A DNA stretch of 64,000 nucleotides from Euborellia annulipes (GCA_023213315.1 JAKCPI010014226.1:61951-125950), one strand, 5' to 3'; counted from the stretch's first letter, positions 1 to 10,585 are shown. Made by a program: numbers and translations. Notes: generated by a model not told the origin, from the letters alone.

Positions 1-507
1 TGTGTGTGTGTGTCTGTGTTCACTTTTAAGCATGAAGGAATTGAGCTATGAGGCTGAAATTTTATATATAAGTTAAACACCCCCGGGACCGGAAAAATAA
101 GCTTTTAGTCAAAATCGGCCAAAGAGTACTAGTACTTTACTGATGTACTTTTCAGTTTTTTTCGATTTTCTCAAAATTTGCTCCAACGATTTTTTTAAAA
201 ATTCAAAAATCAATTATTTTTTAGATGCTCTTTAAAATGAATATTCTCATTTTGCAATTGAAATCTTCTGAAGACCACTTTACTCTTGTATTTCATAGGG
301 AAGATAGGAGAAATGGTTGCCATGGTAACAAAATATAAATATTTTCCCATACTTATAAATTTTACATCTGAATTCAAATGTTCGGTACTGTCGGGAACTA
401 AATATATGTAGACACAAAAAATCTGGTGTGACAAGCACAGAACACAACTTTCGATTACCGAAGGTAAGAGAAAGTTGTGTGCTGTGCGCTAGTCACACCA
501 GATTTTT
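1..507 (-). repeat. Hairpin-ended repeat family A, copy 1 (cut by window edge)
   Basis: This is the founding description of family A. In its forward direction a copy starts with a hairpin (AAAATCTGGTGTGAC ... GTCACACCAGATTTT, about 85 bp) whose inner arms contain ACTTTCTCTTACC. It continues through a body with GTTACCATGGCAAC, AGTACTAGTACT and a GTCT/CAGA microsatellite. It ends in a second, AT-looped hairpin, ACTTTCTCT ... GGTAAGAGAAAGT. Here the copy lies on the minus strand, the first hairpin is at about 419-507 and the other end is beyond position 1. No long coding frame is present; one roughly 75-codon frame is discussed in the findings. The family name is mine; an affinity to Helentron-type non-autonomous elements is inference. 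Confidence 0.85.
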
Positions 508-1016
508 GAAATTAAGTATAATTAAATCTTGACAAGATTAAATCAACAATTTTTTTGCAAATATCATAGCTCATCTTAAAAAAAGAAAATGGGATAAAAT
601 TTGAAAAAAAAAAAAAAAAAGAGGAAATGAGAACATTTGAAATTCCTCTTTTAATATCTTTTACTCATTTGGCCGAAATGAATACAAATTTCTAAAAAGC
701 CCAACTGCAATTTATAATTTATTTCCATATATATATAGATATAACATACATATACACTTTATAAAACAAAAATATTTGTGTCACTCACAAAAGTTGAAAG
801 GAATAATATGCAAAAGAGGAAATATATAGCTTGCATGGATTTACTTATTCAAATGTATACTCGTTTAAAAAACAATATCGTTAAATCTGTGTTTTTTTTT
901 TAACTCATTGTTCATTCATTTAAGATATTAAGAGTTCTCTCGTGTAGGTGGATTATATTAGTTAGCGAGAAAAAAAATGAAATTAATCTAAAGTTTAAAG
1001 AGAGACTTCTTATTAA
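508..1016. other. AT-rich DNA without recognised features
   Basis: Poly-A and poly-T runs (about 605-620 and 893-901) and an AT-rich stretch near 720-760. No gene, RNA or repeat end was recognised. Confidence 0.6.
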
Positions 1017-1110
1017 TTAGACAAGTGGAAAAGCCCGCCTTCGGCCCCTGGACCCCCTTGCTCGCCTTCGGCGTCAAATTTATTTTTGCTCACTGTTTGG
1101 AAATTTTTAA
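1017..1110 (-). mobile_element. Helitron-like 3' end
   Basis: Read on the minus strand, this is a G+C-rich block containing GCCGAAGGCGAGCAAGG and GCCGAAGGCGGGC. It ends about 20 bases later in CTAA followed by T. Helitrons end in a short GC hairpin followed by CTRR and insert 5' of a T. The same G+C-rich block recurs at 11005-11130, 15470-15555, 40665-40715 and 41795-41827. The other end was not found, so the element's length is unknown. Confidence 0.5.
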
Positions 1111-1194
1111 ATTTCCTCTCTGACTTAGTTTTAAATTCCCCTCCTTGACCTAACTCCTTTTTATTCTGGCCAATCAGCGCCCTGATAGGCATTT

Positions 1195-1310
1195 CAACCA
1201 TGTAATAATGATGCATGATAGGATAGCACAGCGATGCCCCGGAAAGGCTGATGGAGATCCTGGGTTCAACTCCCTGGGTCATGGGGCGTCCACCAACAAA
1301 TACACATATT
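1195..1310 (+). repeat. tRNA-like SINE head fragment
   Basis: The block contains GGGTTCAACTCCC, a pol III B-box-like sequence, preceded by GCACAGCGATGCCCCGG. A related block with CTGGTTCGACTCCAG occurs near 58455-58525. It does not fold into a full cloverleaf by eye, so I read it as a SINE remnant rather than a tRNA gene. Confidence 0.3.
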
Positions 1311-2405
1311 TACACTTTTGTTAAATATATTTAAGCTTATCCGAGGGATAGCTAGTTAATTAGAAGTGAATCAACCTGCACTAAATCATATTAATTTTTT
1401 CTGTCCCCGTACCTCCCCCTTGGGACCGCTAATATTAATAATAGGAATTACACAATTGAGCAATTGATGGATAGATTATTTAATTTGCATTTTCCCAAAA
1501 TTTTTTTACAAGCTTAATATATTATTTATCTACTCTTTATGTGTAGCACTCTAACAAATGAACATTGCTTTGAAATTCGTTTTTTTTTTTTAGCGGATTT
1601 ATTAAATAAGTAACTTTTTTTTTTAACCTCAATAACTTAATGAGACAAAAAGCCAACATTAAATGAGAGATAATTTTAAAACGCTAAAAAACCATCTCCA
1701 TTCTATCCATGTCCATGTTGATTATATTTAATCAGTCTTGTATGAAATCTGTTTCTGTTTTTGTTATTCCATCACTTGCAAATAAAAATGATCATTTCTA
1801 AAATAAAATTAAAAAAAAAATAGATGTTGCATTTTTAATTTTCCTACTTTCTATTTTGTTTTTTAAAAGGGAAAATAAAAAAATAAAAAATTACAGGTGG
1901 ATATTTATTTAAATTAAAATTATGAATTGCGCAAATATAATTAGATTTTTTTTTATTTTCATTTCGGCTGAATAAATTAAGTGGAGCCAATGACAGTAGC
2001 ATGTTTGAAATTGTTCGTTAAGAGCCGCATCTAAAAAATAAATTTTTTCGACCTTTCAGCTAGGATATTCTGAATAGAAATAAATAATGCGCGTGATAAT
2101 TTTCAATTTGTTATTTTTTATCTTTCGGTTAATGTCGAAGTTTCGGAGATTTATAGTTCTTCTTCAGAGAATACTACAAATAAACACACTCATACATTTG
2201 CTAAATACAATATATTATAATATTCGATGTTTTTCGAAATTCAGCCCAAAATTGCTTTTTTTGTGGAATTTGTGAATTTTTCAATTTCTAATAATTTTTA
2301 AATAAAATTATAAAAATGCTTTTTGGGCTAAAACCTTGCTTAGATGAATAACTAGAAGGGGATTGAATGTTTTAAAAAGACTCGGTACCACAGTATTAAA
2401 AGATC
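1311..2405. other. AT-rich DNA without recognised features
   Basis: Several homopolymer runs near 1580-1625 and 1810-1820. No coding frame beyond about 60 codons, and no recognised repeat. Confidence 0.55.
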
Positions 2406-2527
2406 ATAGTAATCATGGGCGTAGCCAGAGATCTTGTTAGGGGGGGGGGCAACCCCTCGTTAGGGCGAGAGGAGGGGGTTTGCAATTAATGTATACATAT
2501 AAAGCGAATTGTGGCTGTTATATAAAT

Positions 2528-2922
2528 TAGATTAATGAGATGAAGAGGATGCAGCCAATAATAAATAAAAAACATCTATTTTGTTAACACTCTTTATTTA
2601 GGAACGTTTCGGCCATGATCAACAAAGCCATCTTCAGCCCTTTAAGCTAGAAAATTAATACATACATTCATTAAAAATTTTTTGTTATGTTAACAAATGG
2701 TCATAAACATACATTTTTATACTCACAGTGTACTTTATATTGTTAACATACAAAATAGATTTTGTCATAAGAGATATATAATACAGTACATGTGTATTTG
2801 GTCGTATGTATATTTAAATTTTCAATTACCCACAAGAAACGTTCCTAAATAAAGAGTGTTAACAAAATAGATGCTTTTATTTATTATTGGCTGCATCCTC
2901 TTCATCTCATTAATCTAATATA
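2528..2922. repeat. Inverted repeat with hammerhead-type motif (pair P1)
   Basis: The left arm (about 2528-2612) and right arm (about 2830-2922) are inverted copies, both containing GTTAACACTCTTTATTTAGG and the outer block GAGGATGCAGCC/GGCTGCATCCTC. The right arm starts at AGAAACGTTCC and lacks the ribozyme's upstream half. The outer GGCTGCATCCTC resembles the outer ends of pairs P2 and P5, which supports a PLE 3'-end origin. Confidence 0.65.
2600..2640 (-). ncRNA. Small hammerhead-like ribozyme motif, P1 left arm
   Basis: On the minus strand: CTGAAGA, a GGC/GCC stem II, then GAAAC-GTT with no stem III. GGG before the core can pair with CCT after it. This matches the stem-III-less hammerhead layout known from PLEs. 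Helix I is short, so activity is uncertain. Confidence 0.5.
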
Positions 2923-3107
2923 TACATAGATTATTAATTATTTATTTAAATAAAATAAAATAAATTAATGTAGTGGATTGGGGCGTTAAAAAAAAATTCC
3001 CAATGGGAAAAATATACATTTGTTTGTTTTTTTTTAATTTTTAGGACAAGCCAGGGGGAGGGGCAATGGCCCCCCTGCCTCCCCCTGGCTACGCCCATGA
3101 TACTAAT

Positions 3108-3280
3108 TGATTCATCTAGAAGCCACGGGGCGCGGGTTCGGATCCCAGGCATTCTGATGAATTTATTTAAATAATTTGGATACCAAATGGTAAAAAGAAA
3201 TATGCCTGGACTCTCTAAAATATCATATTTGAAATTATAGCTGTAGTATTATGCCTATGGTAAGAAGGTATATTTCCACG
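3108..3280 (+). repeat. Old SINE1-related copy
   Basis: It contains GCGGGTTCGGATCCCAGGCA followed by TTTATTTAAATAATTTGGATACCAAATGG, split here by my reading into the B-box head and the shared body of SINE1. It is diverged and lacks a clear tail. Confidence 0.5.
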
Positions 3281-3514
3281 AAGAATGCAGCCAATATTAT
3301 ATCATTTTATCATCTAAATTTTTCGTATTACTCTGTTTGTCGTAAATATGTATCATCAAATTATTGAGATGACTTCTGCTGAAAAGTTAGTCTTTTCTAT
3401 TAAAAAGAGGTTTTTTTCAATTAAAATTTTTATATTATATAATGGGATGAGTAGTGAGGATATCCAGGCAGCCAAAAAACAATAAAGAAAATTATACTTG
3501 TCTTTATTTCATAT

Positions 3515-3560
3515 ATTTGTCTACGTTTCGGCCGATATTCCGGCCTTCATCAGGACAAAT
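3515..3560 (-). ncRNA. Small hammerhead ribozyme (P2 left arm)
   Basis: Mirror copy of the motif at 3770-3815, with identical helix I, CTGATGA, stem II and GAAAC-GTA on the minus strand. Confidence 0.8.
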
Positions 3561-3769
3561 GTTGTTTGCTTCGAGCTTATAGAGGCTCTTGGCAACTCCT
3601 GACAATGTGTTTGAGTGAACATTCGTCGGATGGCATGACTTCTGGTTCAATAGTGATCGCTATTGAACCAGAATCACTATTGAACCAGAAGTCATGCCAT
3701 CCGACGAATGTTCACTCAAACACATTGTCAGGAGTTGCCAAGAGCCTCTATAAGCTCGAAGCAAACAAC

Positions 3770-3815
3770 ATTTGTCCTGATGAAGGCCGGAATATCGGCC
3801 GAAACGTAGACAAAT
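3770..3815 (+). ncRNA. Small hammerhead ribozyme lacking stem III (P2 right arm)
   Basis: Order: ATTTGTC, CTGATGA, A, GGCCG-loop-CGGCC, GAAAC, GTA, GACAAAT. ATTTGTC and GACAAAT form a perfect 7-bp helix I, and GGCCG/CGGCC forms helix II. The invariant CTGANGA and GAAA boxes are intact, and the predicted cleavage site follows GTA. GAAAC joins directly to GTA, so stem III is absent. Known PLE-associated small hammerheads share this feature and cleave as dimers. Confidence 0.82.
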
Positions 3816-3927
3816 ATATGAAATAAAGACAAGTATAATTTTCTTTATTGTTTTTTGGCTGCCTGGATATCCTCACTACTCAATATATATTCAGCCGCTC
3901 CTCCTGGAATTAACCATATAATGGGAT

Positions 3928-5257
3928 TTTAGAAAATGCCAAATTTATAATCTCAAATTATTTAACTTTGAAATGGAAAAAATGAGCAACTCTTTGAAGT
4001 TAAACTCAAATTCTATCTTACAAGATATTTTTAGTTGACCTACGTGGCTGAGTAGAGATGAAGTTTATTTAAAGTCACACCTCTAAACCGTCAGCTTGTT
4101 ATTCGTTTTCTGTGTAGAGGTATTTTAGAAAAGGTTTCGTCTCCGCATCTCATCTCTATTAGCTAAAAAAACAAGCGAAAATTCGTGGAAATTAAAATTT
4201 TTATTTGGCTTTTTTTTTAATAAATAAATTATTTTCCCAGGCTTGTCTTAGATTTTTTTATATCGATTACCCCCTCTCCCCCAGCCCCGCCCCCCTCTCT
4301 CTCTCTCCCACGCAAATTTATAAACATTATGACGAGGATGGTTGAATGAGTTTTAATGGTAAATTTTACACTTGTTCAACAAAATACCACAAGAAAAAAA
4401 ATCCTATCAGACTTTTGTTAAACAATGTTAGCAAACATTTGTTTTAGGATAAAGCAAATACAAATATCTCGAGAGTGGATAAAAAAAACTGACTTTTTTT
4501 ATTTCATAGAATTTTACACCAGATTAAATTTTTTTAGAAAAGTTTTAATCCACTTCCATAAATGGGAGGGGGGGGGGAATAATAAATAGCTCCCATCAAT
4601 ACCGGATAATAATTTAATTACAATTAGAGATTGGGAAAAATGCTAGACGATTTCTTCAGTTCTAGTCAACTAACTACTCCTCAGATAAGCTAGTCGAATA
4701 TGACCTTCGAGTAATTTCACATCTAGTAAAGCTAATCATATGATTAAATAAGAGCCTAGATCGTAGTTAACTAGCTAAGATGTAAAGTTCGGTATAATGC
4801 TTACTAAGAGGTAAAATTTTTGCAGTCAGAATTGAGAAGAAAGAAGAAGAAGTTAAAGAAGGTATTAACAATACATACAGTATAAGTTTATTATATCTCA
4901 AGAGCAGGGGTGCAACAATATTAACAGAATTGAATAAAATATTCAGAACCAAAAATGTTTAGATTTATCTACTTTTTTTAGAGAAAGTTATAGGTCTACC
5001 CAAAAGTTTATAGGTCGAGAAGGTTTGATACAAGAAGAACATTAGACAATAATCAAAACCAAGCACTGGTGAAAAACGAAATGTGAACGTCTGTTGATAA
5101 CCATTGAGACGAATTTTTTCACATATTAATCATATCAAATATATCGCCTGCTGAGAAACATAGTGGTGAAAGTACGAAAATTAAGCCTACCAAACGTTGT
5201 TGAAACGTCTTCTTTTTTGATTGCCAAAGTGGGAAAAATATAATTGCTATTGATTGT
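3928..5257. other. AT-rich DNA without recognised features
   Basis: A pyrimidine-rich tract (CT and C runs) lies at 4270-4310 and a G run at 4566-4577. Otherwise AT-rich, without repeats I recognise. Confidence 0.55.
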
Positions 5258-5314
5258 GCCCTATTCATTTGTTGTCCGGCTATTTAAATGTATTTGTTTA
5301 TAAAATTTTCAAAC

Positions 5315-5778
5315 TTCTGACCAGGAAAATAGACCAGATGATACAGGCAGACTGGAGCAGAATCGACAGCTCGTCCTTCTGTACATACTACAAAGATATC
5401 AAAGAGGAAATTGGTATGGAGAGCTATCTAAAGGACGAGAGGACGACAGAAGAGGACAAGATGCTATGGATAAGGGCGAGAAACCTGATGGGAGGAAGAG
5501 GGCAGTAGATGGAAGGCGCATGCAGGATCTGTAAGAGAAGAAGAGTGGGCAACGCACATTTCGGGGAGAGTGAAGAGGTAGTGCGACTGCTGGGAGATGG
5601 CCAGGAGGAGTGCTGGAAGAAGCTGAGAGGTCACAGAGTTGACGAGAAACTGCTAGAGGTGCTGAGAGCGGTGGAGAAACACTGGGCCGAAAAAGGCAAG
5701 ATAGCCCAAACCGTAAAGGCTTTTGATTCGATCATTAGTACTGAATTTAGTTTTGTTATATATATAATTTGTAAATAA
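5315..5778 (+). pseudogene. LINE ORF C-terminus, broken
   Basis: One frame runs from the truncation point to a stop at 5776-5778, interrupted by an in-frame TAG at 5506-5508. Before the stop it reads ...DKMLWIRARNLMGGRG; after it, CRICKRRR ... ECWKKLRGHRVDEKLLEVLRAVEKHW with a CxxC pair. Base composition is much less AT-rich than the surroundings, which fits former coding sequence. Cys-rich tails after the reverse transcriptase are common in non-LTR retrotransposons. The clade is not assignable, and no catalytic region remains. Confidence 0.6.
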
Positions 5779-5820
5779 TTGTTCATTCTTGTACTAAGGA
5801 TTAAATAAATAAAAATAAAA
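5315..5820 (+). mobile_element. 5'-truncated LINE copy
   Basis: The insert is flanked by TATAAAATTTTCAAAC (5299-5314) and TATAAAACTTTCAAAC (5821-5836), a 16-bp TSD with one difference. It ends in an A-rich tail (AAATAAATAAAAATAAAA). It carries the C-terminal end of a retroelement ORF. These are hallmarks of target-primed reverse transcription. Confidence 0.75.
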
Positions 5821-5900
5821 TATAAAACTTTCAAACGCCTTTTCTCGAATTGGTGAATTTCGGACTTTCGCCACTCAGCATTCTCACCAGGCGATGTAAT

Positions 5901-6420
5901 CAAGATTTGTCCATTCCTGGGTTTAAGCTATCCCTGATATTCAATTCACCAATTCAACATTCTGATTATCCAAACAACATATAGACCAATTAAAGGACTG
6001 AAAATGGAGCAAAAATGTTTCCGGCTAATTGGTAGAACAATCAGAGTATCATTTCTTGGTTGGCTCTGCCTCTACACATCCTTCACCAAAAATATTATTA
6101 TTACGAATTTATTAATTGTAATTAAAAAGATGATAAGGGATGAGGAAGGGTGAAACAGCTCTAAATAAAATAAATTATTTAACTTTTCCTGGCTCATTCC
6201 TGCCATTCCAGAAATTAAACGTCTCATATTCTACAAAAGACTTGTCTCTGCTCCAAGGGGTCGAGGTGGTTGAATATTAAATATCAATAAGCTTGCTTGC
6301 TTGCCTCTTGAACGAAAGCCAAGTCTTCCTAGAATGCTTAACGTCTGAAAGAGAAAATCTTTTTAATTAATTATCTAGCAATTAAATTAAATAAATACGA
6401 AGGGATAAAATTTATCATTC
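5901..6420. other. No recognised features
   Basis: Mixed AT-rich sequence with TGCTTGCTTGC near 6292. No feature supported. Confidence 0.5.
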
Positions 6421-6540
6421 AAAAATCTGGTGTGATTCGTGCACAGCACACAACTTAATCGAAAGTTGTGTACTGTGCTGTCACACCAGATTTTTTTGTG
6501 TCGAGATATATTTAGTTTCTTTTAGCGCCTGTGTTCCAAA
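6421..6540 (+). repeat. Family A first hairpin, truncated copy
   Basis: The hairpin AATCTGGTGTGA ... CACACCAGATT (6423-6497) is followed by a few dozen bases of body and then stops. The inner loop has lost the TCTCTTACC segment. Confidence 0.7.
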
Positions 6541-6550
6541 CTTGACCACT

Positions 6551-6830
6551 TTTTACTTTCTCTTACCTAGATATATGTTAATATCTAGAGAGAGAAAGTA
6601 TTGGATTCATGTGAAAAATTCGATGTCGAGATTTTGATGGGTATACACGTTTTGGGGTCCCCTGAGTCCGAAAAAGAGTTTTTCGAAATATGGTCTATCT
6701 GTCTGTCTTTGTGTGTATGTGTCTGTCTGTGAACAAAATATCTCATGAACTAAAAGAGCTATGAGGTTGAAATTTTATATTTAAGTTAGGTATCAAAATC
6801 GGCCAAAGAGTACTAGTACTTTACCTCTTT
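6551..6830 (-). repeat. Family A terminal part, minus copy
   Basis: It starts at the AT-looped end hairpin TTTACTTTCTCTTACC and runs through the GTCT microsatellite to AGTACTAGTACT, then diverges. It lies next to the oppositely oriented hairpin fragment at 6421-6540. Confidence 0.75.
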
Positions 6831-7094
6831 AAGCATAATAAATTTCGTTTCAAAATTCCAACGGGAAGTTACTCAAATAGAGCGTGTCAGACGGACAGAC
6901 GGACACTAGCGAATTATATAAATAGATATTTGTATACACAATAGAGAATCCTAAATAAATACAAAATTTCATAAGAATTGGAAATTTTTTTTTAAATATG
7001 TAAAAAGTTCCAAAGGGGGTTTTGAATCGAAATTAACATGCAAATCCCTAGGGATTAAACACTGGCTGTATGGAAGGAAGAGCCGGAAAACGAA

Positions 7095-7400
7095 TTTGAA
7101 AATCTGAAATACATCAGTAAAGTTTACTTCAAACAATTTTCTTGAAAAATTTTACTGATATACTTTTTAAAGGGCATCTAAAAAAATAGTTGATTTATGA
7201 ATTTTAATTAAAATCGTTAGGCTGGTAGCCAATTTTGAACAAAATCCAAAAAAAAAAACTGAAAAAGTATTTCAGTAAAGTACTAGTACTTTTTGGCTGA
7301 TTTTGATCAAAAGTTTATTGTCACGACATAGGGGGGTGCCTAACATAAATATAAATTTTTTATTAAAATCATTCAAGTCCATCTGAATACCAGTGAAATT
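7095..7400 (+). repeat. Family A body fragment (first of a duplicated segment)
   Basis: Contains AAAGTACTAGTACTTTTTGG and CACGACATAGGGGGGTGCC. The block 7235-7395 is repeated at 7800-7970 almost unchanged, so the segment was duplicated around the SINE at 7452-7668. Confidence 0.65.
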
Positions 7401-7451
7401 GTAGTTACCACGTTTTAACTTAGTTTTGATAGTGCGTGTTAATTGCAATGG

Positions 7452-7668
7452 CTGATTTAGCGGGTTCGGACCCAGGCAGTCCGATGATTTTATTTAAGCC
7501 ATTTGGATACCAGAAGGCTTAAATAGAAATGCCTGACCCCACAATATTTATATTAATTACAACGGTTATAGTCTAAAGTCTTAAATGGCCTGAGTTGCCG
7601 AAAATACTGTGTGAGTGTGAGTGTGAGTGTGAATGGGAAAAAAGTGTGATGTTTAAAAAAAAAAAACC
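7452..7668 (+). mobile_element. SINE1 copy, 5'-truncated
   Basis: Begins at the B-box region (GCGGGTTCGGACCCAGGCA) and runs through the SINE1 body to a GTGAGTGTGAGTGTGA tail and poly-A. Confidence 0.7.
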
Positions 7669-7794
7669 TCGTGTCACCTCGTGGCAACAGATTGTTTGAC
7701 CGGTAAAAATCCGGTGAGTCTGCAAGCACCTGCTACCGATAAAATATCGGCCGATTTTATACCGGCCGTCCAAAATCGGTGTGTGTGTAACCAG

Positions 7795-8190
7795 CCTTAG
7801 AGCCAATTTTGAAAAAATCAAAAAAAAAAAAAACTGAAAAAGTATTTCAGTAAAGTACTAGTACTTTTTGGCTGATTTTGATCAAAAGTTTATTTTCACG
7901 ACATAGGAGGGTGCCTAACATAAATATAAATTTTTTATTAAAATCATTCAAATCCATCTGAATACTATTACAAGTAAACTTCCAAATACATTAAGAAAAT
8001 AAATATAAAATTTCAACCTCGTAGCTCATTTTCTTAATGCCTTAAATCATTACACACAGTCCAATTTGAGAAAACCACTTTTTTGGGCTCAGGGGACCTC
8101 AAAAAGTGTATATCCATCAAAATTACATCGAATTTTTCACATAATCACAATACTTTCTTACTATATATTACACATAGGTAAGAGAAATTA
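7795..8190 (+). repeat. Family A 3' half
   Basis: Runs from the AGTACTAGTACT block to the terminal hairpin TACTTTCTTAC ... GTAAGAGAAATTAAA at about 8148-8190. The microsatellite core is decayed. Confidence 0.7.
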
Positions 8191-8194
8191 AAAG

Positions 8195-9577
8195 GCCTTA
8201 AATATAATAAAATATACATATGCAAAGAGATCTATTTAGACTACTTTATCGTATTCGAAGGTTAATTTTTTTACCAGTCCCTTGAGAGAGGTTTTAAAAA
8301 ACCGAAGACTACCGAAAAAGGAAGCGGAAGAGAGGGAGGAAAAGATCTTTAGCCCATACTATATTATTATATATACTATACAGCTTTATAAACTCTCACA
8401 CCTCCTAACTCAAACGTTAGTTACAACTTGAGTTTTATATGTTTTAAAAAGCTTTAGATAATGAAATGAGGTGGTGGGTCCGAGTGGTTTCTCCCCCTTC
8501 TCCTCTTCCTTCTTCTCTTTATCCCCTTTTTTCCCATTTCCCATTCAGCTATGTCCATTTCCATCTAGATGCGGCGACTAACTTTACCGACGGGAATATA
8601 AAATATAATATATTACTAACACTTTTCAACAGCTCAGTTTAATTTTTTTTTTTTTTTATTCCATTTTTTATATATATTTCAGGACACCCTTAGCCTTATT
8701 TGGTTTATTCCGCCATTTTCAGTTATTATATGAAGTTGCTTAAATAAATTATTATCTCGCAGATGAGTGTCCTAATTTTTTTTTCAGCCGCAACCCTTTC
8801 TCATCTCATCCTTATTCTCCAATTTGTAATTCTTTTTTATAAACATCCCTCTCTAGGCGGGATTTTATTAATGCTAATTTTCTATGAGAGCAGCTTAAGA
8901 ATTAATTATAAACAATTTATTTTAAATTCCATAACCGTTTCTTATATTTTATTAAATTAGAGCGTTAAAAATAAAAAGCAGTAATATATAAATTTATTTT
9001 TTAACGAAGGAGGGGGGGGGCTGAGAATTTACACTAAATTAAAAAAGTCATAAATTTTTAATAGTTTCGTTATTGTAAGATATGTTGGGTTATTATATAA
9101 GTATAAATTTAATTAGGAAATTAAAAAGAGATTTAACCATCGTTGCTACTTTATGGCAAGTTGTTTTTTTTTTTTTTTTAATGAACTGAAATTAAATTTT
9201 AGAATTTTGTCATCAAATATTTCTAAAATATATTTTCATGAATAAATCTTAAATCTAATCTATTATTATTTATGATTTTTTTTTCTTTTATCTAAATTCT
9301 TGAAAATAAAAGCAACGATGCGTATTCAAATTTAAATAGACAGGCTGTGTCATTCGGGCTTTATTTCGCTTTTAATGTGTTTTTGAAGTGAAACTTGTTT
9401 ATGTATGATAGAGCAAGTTTGATTTAGAATTCTCAAAGCGTAACAAAAAAGTTGCGCAGTAAATTTGACGTCACCTGTCGTTGCGACTAGACTCAACACA
9501 TTTATATCCCCAACAAAACCAGTAGATGAATGCAAAATTCAATTTATTGAAATTTATTTGAAAAGGTCTGACTTTTT
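8195..9577. other. AT-rich DNA without recognised features
   Basis: A pyrimidine-rich tract lies near 8485-8545 and poly-T runs at 8647-8658 and 9165-9179. Nothing else is supported. Confidence 0.55.
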
Positions 9578-9585
9578 CTTATGTG

Positions 9586-10150
9586 TAGAGACCGGACAAA
9601 AAAGCATAAAAAAATGGAAAAAAAGTGCTTAAAAAAGCATAAAAAACTTGAATAATAAGTTGTTAAATAAGCATAAAAGTTGGAAAAAAAGCATCTCATA
9701 AGCAATTTTTACTCATATTAATGGCGTATACAATTTTTTTTTTTTTTTAAAGAAACTAAATTTATTCCGCCTCGCCCTGCGAAAAATTTTGTTTTTGCGG
9801 AACCAAATTTTTTTCACCCTGAGGAAAAAATTTTTTTTACAATGCTATAATTTTTTTTTTTTTTTTTTTTTTGGGGGCCGCCCCCCCCCCCTTATACACG
9901 TCCCTGGTGTATGCGTGTGTGAATGGGAAAAAAGTGTTTTTTAATAAAAAAAAAAAAAAAAAAAAATTATAAATATTCGTAAAATAAGTTCAAATAAGCA
10001 CGAAAGGGAAAAAAAGCATGAAAACTCAAAAAAAGCATAAAAAATGCAATCTCAATGCACTTAGTTTTTCCTAATTCGTATAGAAATTAAATATCTAATG
10101 GTTGCTTATAAAATTGAGCAATAAGCATTTTGCTTAAAATCCGGTCTCTA
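9586..10150. mobile_element. hAT-like MITE with TAGAGACCGGA ends
   Basis: TAGAGACCGGA at the left and TCCGGTCTCTA at the right form terminal inverted repeats. The exact 8-bp TSD CTTATGTG lies at 9578-9585 and 10151-10158. Internally it is a string of short AAAAAGCATAAAAA-like repeats. A SINE1 tail (about 9905-9971) and a fragment of another G+C-rich element (9870-9905) are nested inside. No transposase frame. Confidence 0.8.
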
Positions 10151-10214
10151 CTTATGTGAATTTCGTATAGGCTACAGGTTTCACTTCTCTTTATTTCTTT
10201 TTCCTTATTTCTTT

Positions 10215-10488
10215 TTTTTTTTTTTTTTTTTAAAACATTCACACTTTTTTCTCATTCACACTCACATACACACACATTCTCACGGTCTTTTCGGCAACTC
10301 AGGCCATTTAAGACTTTAAACGATATCCGTTATTGATAATATAGACATATTAGGGGTCCAGGCATTCTTATTTAAGCCATTTGGTATCCAAATGGCTTAA
10401 ATAAAATCATCGGACTGCCCGGGGTCGAACCCGCGACGTTTGGTATACGAGGTTAGCACGCTAACCTCTACACCAAACCCCGAGGGCT
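10215..10488 (-). mobile_element. SINE1, complete copy
   Basis: tRNA-derived SINE, about 275 bp. On the minus strand it starts GCCCTCGGGGTTTGGTGTAG, with an A-box-like segment, GGTTAGCGTGCTAACC, and a B-box-like GGGTTCGACCC. The body holds the inverted pair GGCTTAAAT/ATTTAAGCC, then a GTGTGTGTATGTGAGTG tail and poly-A. The exact 12-bp TSD CCTTATTTCTTT lies at 10203-10214 and 10489-10500. Confidence 0.85.
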
Positions 10489-10503
10489 CCTTATTTCTTT
10501 ATT

Positions 10504-10585
10504 ACAATTGAATTGACTACCAATTATTTGAAATAAATAAATAAAGGAATGGGGTTAGAAGTCGAAAAAGAAATAAAAAAGTTTC
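10504..10585 (+). repeat. SINE2 tail fragment
   Basis: ATTGAATTGACTACCAATTA and GAAATAAATA match the body of the SINE at 40846-40987. Truncated on both sides. Confidence 0.4.

Larger units (their letters stand above)
2414..3099. mobile_element. hAT-like element with CATGGGCGTAGCC ends
   Basis: The left end is CATGGGCGTAGCCAGAG and the right end is CTGGCTACGCCCATG, so they form terminal inverted repeats. Flanks ATAGTAAT (2406-2413) and ATACTAAT (3100-3107) form an 8-bp TSD with one mismatch, as expected for hAT transposition. G-rich and C-rich tracts lie just inside the ends. The interior carries the PLE-type inverted repeat at 2528-2922. No transposase frame remains. Confidence 0.7.
3449..3915. 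mobile_element. PLE-type palindromic insertion with hammerhead ribozymes (P2)
   Basis: A near-perfect 435-bp palindrome (3448-3882, centre about 3665) is followed by about 33 extra bases that include CAGCCGCTCCTCC. Flanks ATATAATGGGAT at 3437-3448 and 3916-3927 are an exact 12-bp TSD. Each arm holds a complete small hammerhead motif. The outer end GGCTGCCTGGATATCCTC resembles the end of the coding PLE at 29870. There is no coding capacity, so this is a truncated or non-autonomous copy mobilised as an inverted dimer. Confidence 0.8.
5258..5900. repeat. Repeat family D, split by a LINE insertion
   Basis: The pieces 5258-5314 and 5821-5900 are continuous with each other in the second copy near 55443-55720 (CTATTCATTTG, TATTTAAATGTAT, CTTTCAAACGCC, TTCTCGAATTG). 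The family is unknown to me. Confidence 0.55.

Noticed and set aside
421..507. Repeated hairpins read as CRISPR or as transcription terminators
   Set aside because: The hairpins are single, far apart and parts of a dispersed element; there are no spacers or cas genes, and the DNA is eukaryotic.
1013..1282. 89-codon frame in a G+C-richer block
   Set aside because: It spans a Helitron-like end and a tRNA-like SINE remnant; the translation has no protein character.
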